Assembly: GCA_024401645.1 (NCBI GenBank)
Contig: JAKSKR010000026.1
Span: 1-40,160 of the forward strand
Length of the DNA: 40,160 nucleotides
DNA from: Paludibacteraceae bacterium
Lineage (GTDB): Bacteria > Bacteroidota > Bacteroidia > Bacteroidales > Paludibacteraceae
Direction of reading: 5' to 3'
The notes beneath the pieces are model-generated. The model ran no database searches, was not told the origin of the DNA, and worked only from the letters and a program-made list of their open reading frames with translations. Below, piece by piece: positions 33,689 through 40,160 of the stretch; the first letter of the stretch is position 1, and every line of letters starts with the position of its first letter. The position numbers and the translations under genes were made by a program.

Positions 33689-35806
33689 ATGGCTAAAGAA
33701 CTGCAACTTACCGATTTTTTACCCACCACCAAGAAGGAACTGGAAATTAGGGGTTGGGACGAAGTAGACGTCATCTTGTTTTCGGGCGACGCCTATGTCG
33801 ACCATCCTTCGTTTGCCGGTGCCGCTGTGGGGCGCATACTAGAAAGCTGTGGGTTAAGGGTGGCAATAGTGCCACAACCCAACTGGCGAGACGACCTTCG
33901 TGACTTTAAGAAACTGGGCCGCCCACGCCTTTTCTTTGCCATTTCGGCCGGGTGCATGGACAGTATGGTCAACCACTACACTGCCAACCGACGCCTACGT
34001 AGCGACGACGCTTACTCGCCTAACGGCCAAGCCGGATTTCGACCAGACCGTGCGACCATTGTCTACACCAAGATCCTTAAGGAAATGTGGCCCGACGTAC
34101 CTGTCGTTATTGGGGGCATTGAGGCTTCGCTTCGCCGCGTTACCCACTACGACTATTGGGACAACGAGCTGAAACCTTGCATACTAAAGGACTGCGGTGC
34201 CGACCTGCTGACCTACGGCATGGGCGAACTGCCGCTACGCGAAATAGTTAGGCAGGCAAAGGCTGGCGTGAAGGTGAGCGAAATGCACAACATTCCGCAA
34301 AGCGTGTACCTTGCCAACAACGACAGCATACCGGAATATGCCGATGCGCCTACCGTTGAACTTTACAGCCACACCGAATGCCTAAAAGACAAGCTATGCC
34401 AAGCCAAGAACTTTAAGGTGGTTGAAGAAGAAAGCAACAAGGTGCATGCCAACCGCTTGCTGCAACGCCTAGACGACCAGCAGACGGTGGTCATCAATCC
34501 GCCTTACCCGCCAATGAGTACCGCCGACCTAGATGCCACCTACGAGTTGCCATTTACCCGCCAACCCCACCCAAAATATAAGGGTAAGACCATACCCGCT
34601 TACGAAATGATCAAATTCTCGGTGAACATTCACCGCGGCTGCTTCGGTGGTTGCTCGTTCTGCACCATATCGGCTCACCAAGGCAAGCAGATTGTTTCGC
34701 GTAGTAAGGAATCCATCATTCGTGAAGTGAAAAAGGTGATGGAGTTGCCCGACTTTAAGGGCTATCTTAGCGACCTTGGCGGACCAAGTGCCGACATGTA
34801 TCAGCTGCACGGCAAAGACCAAACCATCTGTGCCAAGTGCAAGCGCTACTCGTGCATACACCCCAACGTGTGCAAGAACCTCTGCACCGACTTGGGCCCA
34901 CTACTCGACCTCTACAAGGCAGTAGACTCACTACCAGGCATAAAGAAATCGTTTATTGGTAGCGGCATACGTTACGACCTCCTGTTGCACCAAGATGCCG
35001 ACCCAAAGGTCAACGAAACACACCAGCGCTATATGGAAGAGCTGATTGCCCACCATGTGAGCGGCCGACTGAAAGTTGCCCCCGAACACACCAGCGACGC
35101 CGTGCTTAACATGATGCGCAAGCCTTCCTTCAAACTGTTCTACGAGTTCAAGAAGGTATTTGACCGTGTGAACGACAAGTATGGGCTGAAGCAGCAACTT
35201 ATTCCCTACTTCATTTCGAGCCACCCAGGCTGCAAGGCTGAAAACATGGCAGAACTGGCTTGCGAAACCCACCGACTGAACTTCCAGCTGGAACAGGTGC
35301 AAGACTTTACGCCTACACCGTTGACACTTTCGACCGAGATATACTACACCGGCATTCACCCTTACACGCTTGAACCGGTATTTACGGCACACGACAAGGA
35401 CGAGAAATTGGCACAACGCCAATTCTTCTTCTGGTACAAACCAGAATTCCGCAACCAGATTATGCGTGAGCTGCAACGCATGAATCGCCCCGACCTAGTT
35501 CAGCAACTCTTCTCGGGCAAGGTTTCGGCATACAGTTCATTCGAACGCAACGGCCACAGCACCGGTTACAAACCCGGCGGCAACCGCGAGCAAGGCGGCA
35601 GTGCGCCACAACGCAACCGCGACGGACGCAACGACAGAAACGGACGTAACAACGATTTTGGCGGTAGAAACAGCAGGAACGACAACCGCGACAGCCGCAG
35701 CCATGGCTACGACAATCAACGCAACGACCAACGCAACAATGGCGGACGCAACTTCCGTGAAGACCACGGCAGGGGCAATAACCAAAGGGGAGGACGCAGG
35801 AGATGA
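33689..35806 (+). CDS. ygiQ: YgiQ family radical SAM protein with RGG-rich tail
   Basis: 705 residues. The N-terminal YgiQ domain is seen at once (FLPTTKKELEIRGWDEVDVI, GDAYVDHPSFAGAAVGRILE). The radical SAM core has RGCFGGCSFCTISAHQGKQI, i.e. CxxxCxxC near residues 317-324. The C-terminal domain conserved in the family follows. Its reaction is not known to me. From about residue 620 the protein becomes an Asn/Arg/Gly-rich tail of roughly 85 residues ending RGGRRR, resembling RGG-type RNA-binding tails and probably disordered. The start is fixed by the conserved N-terminus. The yjbR-like gene overlaps the stop by 4 bp. Confidence 0.96.
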   Translation: MAKELQLTDFLPTTKKELEIRGWDEVDVILFSGDAYVDHPSFAGAAVGRILESCGLRVAIVPQPNWRDDLRDFKKLGRPRLFFAISAGCMDSMVNHYTANRRLRSDDAYSPNGQAGFRPDRATIVYTKILKEMWPDVPVVIGGIEASLRRVTHYDYWDNELKPCILKDCGADLLTYGMGELPLREIVRQAKAGVKVSEMHNIPQSVYLANNDSIPEYADAPTVELYSHTECLKDKLCQAKNFKVVEEESNKVHANRLLQRLDDQQTVVINPPYPPMSTADLDATYELPFTRQPHPKYKGKTIPAYEMIKFSVNIHRGCFGGCSFCTISAHQGKQIVSRSKESIIREVKKVMELPDFKGYLSDLGGPSADMYQLHGKDQTICAKCKRYSCIHPNVCKNLCTDLGPLLDLYKAVDSLPGIKKSFIGSGIRYDLLLHQDADPKVNETHQRYMEELIAHHVSGRLKVAPEHTSDAVLNMMRKPSFKLFYEFKKVFDRVNDKYGLKQQLIPYFISSHPGCKAENMAELACETHRLNFQLEQVQDFTPTPLTLSTEIYYTGIHPYTLEPVFTAHDKDEKLAQRQFFFWYKPEFRNQIMRELQRMNRPDLVQQLFSGKVSAYSSFERNGHSTGYKPGGNREQGGSAPQRNRDGRNDRNGRNNDFGGRNSRNDNRDSRSHGYDNQRNDQRNNGGRNFREDHGRGNNQRGGRRR

Positions 35807-36168
35807 ACATAGAGGAAATTCGCGACTATTGCCTGTCGCTACCCGAAACAAACGAGAGTTTCCCGTTCGACGAAACCACACTCGTCTTCAAGGTAAAAGG
35901 GAAAATGTTTGCCATGACCGACCTTGAACATACCGAATGGTTGAGTGTGAAATGCGAGCCCGAATATGCACAAGAGTTGAGGGCCAAGTACACAGAAATA
36001 GAAGGTGCCTACCACATGAACAAGAAATACTGGAACCAGATAAACGTGCAAGGTAGCCTAAACACCAACTTCGTTGAAAAACTCATTAACCACTCTTATA
36101 ACGAGGTGGTGAAGAAGATGCCGAAGAAAGAACGTGAAAACCTACCCTTTCTAGACGAAAGCGAATAA
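35803..36168 (+). CDS. YjbR/MmcQ family protein (CyaY-like fold)
   Basis: 121 residues, the usual family length. Typical features: MNIEEIRDYCLSLPETNESF at the start, then FPFDETTLVFKVKGKMFAM, WLSVKCEPEYAQELR and YHMNKKYWNQINV. MmcQ/YjbR proteins have a fold related to CyaY and may bind DNA; a precise role is unknown. It overlaps ygiQ by ATGA and is thus coupled to it. The hairpin of the 91-bp repeat at 36206 can serve as its terminator. Confidence 0.92.
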   Translation: MNIEEIRDYCLSLPETNESFPFDETTLVFKVKGKMFAMTDLEHTEWLSVKCEPEYAQELRAKYTEIEGAYHMNKKYWNQINVQGSLNTNFVEKLINHSYNEVVKKMPKKERENLPFLDESE

Positions 36169-36205
36169 ACAGCTTCTTACAGAGTTACCAATGTGGCTTA
36201 AATAT

Positions 36206-36296
36206 AAAAAAGTGCTTATAATCCGCGGAATCTCGCAAAAATTGGCACATTCCGCGGAATATAAGCACTTTTTCTGGCTATAATCCGCGGAAAGTA
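36206..36296. repeat. 91-bp direct repeat with long palindrome, copy 1
   Basis: Identical to 37754-37844 at 88 of 91 positions with no gap. The first 69 bp form a hairpin: a 25-bp arm starting AAAAAGTGCTTATAATCCGC pairs, with one mismatch, with an arm ending ATAAGCACTTTTT across a 17-nt loop. A third TATAATCCGCGGAA copy follows at the right end. The core TTCCGCGGAA is itself palindromic. It ends 6 bp before the ATPase stop codon, and with its A and T runs could act as a bidirectional terminator for yjbR and the ATPase gene. Confidence 0.93.
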
Positions 36297-36302
36297 AAAA
36301 AA

Positions 36303-37733
36303 TTAGTTAAACAAGTCTTCGAGACAAATCTCTTGTTGCAGTTTTCCCCAATAACACCCTTCATGCGCAACACCATTACTGGTAACCAAAGTAAGGTGCA
36401 CAGCACGACGGGTTTTAGTAAGCTGCCGGAATATGGATTGCTTGGTCTGCAACGATTCTATTAATTCTTTTGTCACCCGATATTTTCCCATTGAGAATTT
36501 CATTTCGCACAGATTAATCACATTATCGCTACGATTGATTATAAGGTCTATTTGCACACCTTTGTGTACATCAGTAGCTTTTGCTGACCACGAACACACT
36601 TCTGCAGAAATTCCGGAAATACCCAAAGCTTTCTTAATCTGTTGCACATGCAAAAGACAAAGCCGTTCGAAGGCAAGCCCCATCCAAGTAGAGACCTCAT
36701 TCGTTGAAAATTTATTTGACCAATAATTCGGGTCGTGAACCGATTTGTTTGCAATAAATTGGAAGTAAAACAACGTAAAGTTATCGATAAGTTGGAATAG
36801 CGTTCCCTTTGTTTTCTTCCCAAACGAGACATAAGAACGAATGAAACCACACAATTCAAGATCATCGAGTACACGAGAAAGTTCGCCACTATCAGACATT
36901 TTTGTTTGGAGAATAATCTCGTCACGTGTCATTCCCACTTTTTTTGTTCCTAAAGCAGTAACAACCGCCATGTAAGGTGCCGGATTCTTAAAAAGGGATT
37001 TATATAGAGCATCGAACTCGTTTTTTAATTTAGCATCGTCAGAAAAGAATAACCGGTCGATATTTTGCGAGAGACTCAAGGAATGGTCAAGATAATTCCA
37101 ATAATAAGGAATGCCGCCTAACACCATATAGCCAATTGCCACATCAAGGCGTTCCATTTCCAAACCACTCATCTTTGCATATTGCTCACACTCTTGCAAA
37201 CAAAACGGCTGAAGGAATATGCGTTCTGTCACACGTCCATATAATCCGCCATGGTTGTGTAATATGTTTTTCGAAATCCACGACGTTGCACTTCCACAAA
37301 CCACCAGAACCACATCTTTCTCCTTGCGAGAAGTAATCCAAGCATTCCAAAAATGCTCTAAAGCAGAAACCAGTCCCGACCTTGGTGTATCCATCCATGG
37401 CAATTCATCAATAAATATCACTTTTTTCCCAGCAGGAAAAAGGCTGATTAGTTCGCTTAACATCTGAAAAGCTTCGAACCAGTCTTTAGGCAAGCGGCAT
37501 TTAGCAAGTCCTGCATTACGCAACGAATCGCGGAAGGTAGACAACTGCTGTTTTGTATTGCCATTCGCAACACCTGTATGTTGAAACGCAAAATTATAAT
37601 TATACGATTCTCTGATAAGGAAAGTCTTTCCCACTCTACGACGACCATAAACCACACAAAATTGGGGTTCCTCCTTTTCAAGTAGATCCACCAAGGTCTG
37701 TTTCTCCGTTTTCCTTCCTATAAGCATATACAT
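36303..37733 (-). CDS. AAA+ ATPase (ATPase_2/DUF234 type) with PD-(D/E)XK-like C-terminus
   Basis: 476 residues. Walker A GRRRVGKTFLIRE is at residues 30-37 and onward, Walker B KVIFIDELPWMD near 105-115, and a sensor-type VVCGSATSWI near 150. A winged-helix-like middle (MTRDEIILQTKMSDSGELSR) follows. The C-terminal domain carries GVQIDLIINRSDNVINLCEM then KFS, a D-x(n)-ExK pattern as in PD-(D/E)XK nucleases. The ATPase_2 plus DUF234 family is common in archaea and in gut Bacteroidota; its function is unknown. The gene fills the space between two 91-bp direct repeats. An alternative start at Met3 is possible. The -7 box at 37744-37751 gives a leader of a few nt. Confidence 0.92.
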   Translation of the reverse strand: MYMLIGRKTEKQTLVDLLEKEEPQFCVVYGRRRVGKTFLIRESYNYNFAFQHTGVANGNTKQQLSTFRDSLRNAGLAKCRLPKDWFEAFQMLSELISLFPAGKKVIFIDELPWMDTPRSGLVSALEHFWNAWITSRKEKDVVLVVCGSATSWISKNILHNHGGLYGRVTERIFLQPFCLQECEQYAKMSGLEMERLDVAIGYMVLGGIPYYWNYLDHSLSLSQNIDRLFFSDDAKLKNEFDALYKSLFKNPAPYMAVVTALGTKKVGMTRDEIILQTKMSDSGELSRVLDDLELCGFIRSYVSFGKKTKGTLFQLIDNFTLFYFQFIANKSVHDPNYWSNKFSTNEVSTWMGLAFERLCLLHVQQIKKALGISGISAEVCSWSAKATDVHKGVQIDLIINRSDNVINLCEMKFSMGKYRVTKELIESLQTKQSIFRQLTKTRRAVHLTLVTSNGVAHEGCYWGKLQQEICLEDLFN

Positions 37734-37743
37734 TTCTTTTATA

Positions 37744-37751
37744 CAAAAATA
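37744..37751 (-). promoter_or_regulatory. -7 box of the ATPase gene, abutting the repeat
   Basis: The minus strand reads TATTTTTG, matching TAnnTTTG. The region where the -33 element should be lies inside repeat copy 2 (37754-37844), so the palindrome probably controls this promoter. Confidence 0.5.
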
Positions 37752-37753
37752 GC

Positions 37754-37844
37754 AAAAAAGTGCTTATAATCCGCGGAATCTTGCAAAAATTAGCACATTC
37801 CGCGGAATATAAGCACTTTTTCCGGCTATAATCCGCGGAAAGTA
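37754..37844. repeat. 91-bp direct repeat with long palindrome, copy 2
   Basis: Same orientation and length as copy 1; three substitutions and no indel. Contains the same 25-bp-arm hairpin and the trailing TATAATCCGCGGAA. It begins 20 bp upstream of the ATPase start codon. Start-to-start distance of the two copies is 1548 bp. Confidence 0.93.
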
Positions 37845-37889
37845 GTATTTTGTTACCAACGAATTATGAAGGTGGAAGTAGGCAGAAAA

Positions 37890-37931
37890 AAGGAAAACCC
37901 AAGTAGCAGAACGGTTAGCTACTTGGGCTTT
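37890..37931 (-). terminator. Terminator of the Cys-rich repeat protein gene
   Basis: CCCAAGTAGC (37898-37907) pairs with GCTACTTGGG (37918-37927). On the minus strand the stem is followed by TTTTCCTTTTTT. Confidence 0.85.
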
Positions 37932-37965
37932 TGCTTATGGTTGTTGGGCACACATGCCCAGTTGC

Positions 37966-40160
37966 TTACTTACAAGTTTCAACGTCTTTTGCAACGAAGA
38001 CTTTAGCCGAGCATGTTGCAGACCTAGGTCCACAAGTGGCCTTATAGGTTATGTAAGAATAGCCCAAAGGCAAATCGGCCTTAACCTTACCGCCTTCAAC
38101 AACAGCACCTGTTGCAGCCGTAATGTCGTTGCCATTGTATTCCTTATCGGTTATTCTGATAACCCAATCGACAGAAGAGCACGCATTGCCATTCAAATTC
38201 AATTCAGGCATATTGAACACAGACACATCGCCATCGCGACGTGTTACGCCCACATCGGAACAATTGATTTCAATAGGCGCCTCGTCTATCACCTTAATGA
38301 CTTGAGGGCAGGTATAGTTCTGATAAGAAGTGTTGGCGTAAACCTTCCACTTAACTGAAGCTACGAGTCCTACAGGATAATCGGCAGGAAGCGAGCCTTC
38401 GTCGAGGACTAGTTTGAACGACTTGTCGGCACAATCGGTAAAATCAATAGGCAACTGTTCATTCAACTTTGCCTTCACGCCCTCCTTATCGACCCCCATG
38501 GAGAATTCCATCTCTCCCAGTCGGGAGATAGGACAAGCCTTTGATCCATCGACCTTAAACTTGTAGTTACAAGAAGCCGAATAGTTGGTAGGAGCACCCA
38601 AACTGAAGGTATAGTTGATGAAATCGTTCGCCGTACCCTTGTCAAACACAGGATTAGCAATAACGGCATTGTTTTGCTTATAAGTCAGACTATAGTTCAC
38701 ATTGCAGTTATCGCCTATAGTTGGCAAGTAAACCCTGCGTGCCTTCAATTGCTCAATAACATCGTTGCCCGTAACCTTGCACTTTGTTTCATCGCTCATA
38801 TAGACAGGCAATTCCGAGGTATTTCCGTTTGCGCCAAACATGCCACCATCAAAATTTTGGCACTTTATTAAAAATCTATAACCAGCACAGAACTGCAAAT
38901 TGCCATCGGCCCTAACAAAGGACCATCCGAAATAGTTATTGTCGCCTACCGTCAGATTGGTTTCTGGGGTTGCTGGGAATTTATTGTTAGCATCTACGTT
39001 TGCAGTTGGACGATACCACCACGACACACAATCGCTTTGTTCAGGAACATCTACCCCATTACCACGCAGAATATCTACAAGTTCGCCAACCGTATAACCG
39101 CAGCTGTTATCTTTCAAACGCAAATTGTCGGTATTAATCGGTTTTTTAGGGTTGGTAGGGCACGTATATTTTGCTTGGAACTGAATATCGCAATAGGCGG
39201 GGTTACCATCGGCCTTAATATAAGACCAACCTATTCTATTTCCGTCACCAATTTTTATAGGTGTTGAGCCATCAGCAATTTGAGCCGACCCACCAATGGC
39301 AGCAGTTGGATGGTATAGCCATTTAACACATGAACTCTCATCTGGGAAATCTATACCATTTTCGCGTACCAAATTTACGGCATCAGAGAAATCCATTCCG
39401 CTACATGGATCGTTCAAATAGTGGATGAAAATACGGTCGTTTCTAGCTGGGTTTACAGGACAAGGATATGTTACCGTAACAGGCAGATAACAATACCCAT
39501 TGCTACCATCGGCTTTCAAATATGAAAATCCCAGACGAACCAAACCTGGAAGAAGGTTCAAATTCGATTCTACAGGCAATGCAGTTGCTGCATTGGAAAT
39601 ATTAGCACTCGGATTGTATGCCCATTTTAGGCAATCGCCTTCATTAGGGAAAATAACACCATTTCCGCGCAAAAGTTCAACAACATCGGCATACGGAATA
39701 CCGACGCAAGGGTCAGCCACCTCAATCTTATCGGTATTGTTTGGCGACTTTGGATTGGTAGGACACGCATATTTCACCTTTATCTGGTATTTACAATAAG
39801 CCTTTGTTCCATCGGCCTTAATGTATGACCAACCCACACGGTTATTATCGCCCTGGAGGAGTCGGATATTACCATCGGCAGGCAAGGCTGTTGCAGCATT
39901 TGTTATATCGGCATTCGGATTGTACACCCATTTAAAGCAATCGTTCTCGTCGGGGTATGGTACGCCATTTTCGCGCAAATTTGCTATAACGTGAGAATAA
40001 GAAACACCCTCACAAGGATCGGAAATAACAAGATTATCGGTGTTGTTTGGCGTTTTAGAATTGGTAGGGCACGCATATTTCACCTTTATCTGGTATTTAC
40101 AATAGGCCTTTGTTCCATCGGCCTTAATGTATGACCAACCCACACGGTTATTATCGCCCT
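37966..40160 (-). CDS. Giant Cys-rich tandem-repeat protein, 5'-partial
   Basis: The frame is open to the window edge; an apparent start at 40143 is a GTG inside a repeat, so the N-terminus lies outside. At least 730 residues are visible. From the edge inward there are four units of about 100-102 residues. Each reads GWSYIKADGxxAYC ... CPTNP ... DPCxG ... LRxNGVxxPxExDCxKWxYxPxA with four conserved Cys (two likely disulfides). A fifth, degenerate unit follows from about 38930, then HYR/Ig-like beta domains to the C-terminus. No CHU_C or other sorting domain is seen at the end. It is probably an exported surface or adhesin-like protein; function is not known. The two outermost units are nearly identical in DNA. 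Confidence 0.86.
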   Translation of the reverse strand, partial: GDNNRVGWSYIKADGTKAYCKYQIKVKYACPTNSKTPNNTDNLVISDPCEGVSYSHVIANLRENGVPYPDENDCFKWVYNPNADITNAATALPADGNIRLLQGDNNRVGWSYIKADGTKAYCKYQIKVKYACPTNPKSPNNTDKIEVADPCVGIPYADVVELLRGNGVIFPNEGDCLKWAYNPSANISNAATALPVESNLNLLPGLVRLGFSYLKADGSNGYCYLPVTVTYPCPVNPARNDRIFIHYLNDPCSGMDFSDAVNLVRENGIDFPDESSCVKWLYHPTAAIGGSAQIADGSTPIKIGDGNRIGWSYIKADGNPAYCDIQFQAKYTCPTNPKKPINTDNLRLKDNSCGYTVGELVDILRGNGVDVPEQSDCVSWWYRPTANVDANNKFPATPETNLTVGDNNYFGWSFVRADGNLQFCAGYRFLIKCQNFDGGMFGANGNTSELPVYMSDETKCKVTGNDVIEQLKARRVYLPTIGDNCNVNYSLTYKQNNAVIANPVFDKGTANDFINYTFSLGAPTNYSASCNYKFKVDGSKACPISRLGEMEFSMGVDKEGVKAKLNEQLPIDFTDCADKSFKLVLDEGSLPADYPVGLVASVKWKVYANTSYQNYTCPQVIKVIDEAPIEINCSDVGVTRRDGDVSVFNMPELNLNGNACSSVDWVIRITDKEYNGNDITAATGAVVEGGKVKADLPLGYSYITYKATCGPRSATCSAKVFVAKDVETCK
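39728..40160. repeat. Recent 306-bp tandem duplication inside the repeat protein gene
   Basis: The sequence from 39728 onward recurs from 40034 with only a handful of changes over about 127 bp, up to the window edge. The period is 306 bp, exactly 102 codons, so frame is kept. Older units (38930-39728) have diverged. Confidence 0.85.

Noticed and set aside
36206..36296. CRISPR-like array reading of the 91-bp repeats
   Set aside because: Only two copies, 1.5 kb apart, framing a gene; no spacer series and no cas genes.

Overview
The window looks like a chromosomal segment of a Bacteroidota bacterium, most likely order Bacteroidales and close to Prevotella. The signs are Bacteroidetes-type promoters (TTTG around -33 and TAnnTTTG around -7) upstream of many genes, few Shine-Dalgarno sequences, BspA-like leucine-rich and WG-repeat proteins, a CHU_C/type IX secretion C-terminal domain, a fimbrillin-like fold and a SecA of more than 1100 residues with a Zn-binding tail. 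Placement below order is inference. I saw no rRNA, tRNA, CRISPR array or transposase gene.

Layout. 1-1400: gene-poor. It holds a cluster of GGGACAGAGCCC-type hairpins, an unassigned strong hairpin, and a compact unit (promoter, hairpin leader, 24-codon hydrophobic ORF, terminator). 1453-6823 (minus strand): a lipoprotein-DUF1294-hemW operon, a BspA-like lipoprotein and an OprO/OprP-type porin. 6982-14845 (minus): an MscS-family channel, secA and lgt, so protein export and lipoprotein maturation sit side by side. 15169-19934: a T9SS-type secreted protein, an SUMF1-like lipoprotein and a two-gene unit (57-codon ORF plus a fimbrillin-CotH kinase fusion). 20237-22924: an oxidative-stress island with desulfoferrodoxin, a LysR regulator, rubrerythrin and PerR. 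23073-25006 (minus): a YolD-like protein and a Y-family DNA polymerase. 25142-33106 (plus): an alpha-2-macroglobulin-like envelope protein, an outer-membrane barrel and a WG-repeat protein. 33374-36168 (plus): a small acidic protein, a YgiQ-type radical SAM enzyme with an RGG-rich tail and a YjbR/MmcQ protein. 36206-37844: an AAA+ ATPase gene placed tightly between two 91-bp direct repeats, each holding a long palindrome. 37966-40160 (minus): the 3' part of a giant Cys-rich repeat protein running off the window.

How the genes fit together. Much of the window concerns the envelope: SecA moves preproteins, Lgt lipidates the many lipoproteins seen here, and porin, barrel, A2M-like and T9SS proteins populate the outer membrane and surface. 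The dfx-lysR-rbr-perR block is a classic anaerobe defence against superoxide and peroxide. PerR keeps all five peroxide-sensing metal ligands, and a PerR-box-like palindrome lies upstream of it.

The best candidate for something undescribed is the repeat-ATPase-repeat cassette at 36206-37844, where the ATPase ends in a PD-(D/E)XK-like motif and the repeat sits over its own promoter. Second choices are the tiny-peptide/CotH kinase pair at 17682-19934 and the 24-codon peptide unit at 1123-1378. Several starts were moved downstream of the longest reading frame because a promoter or terminator overlaps the longer form.
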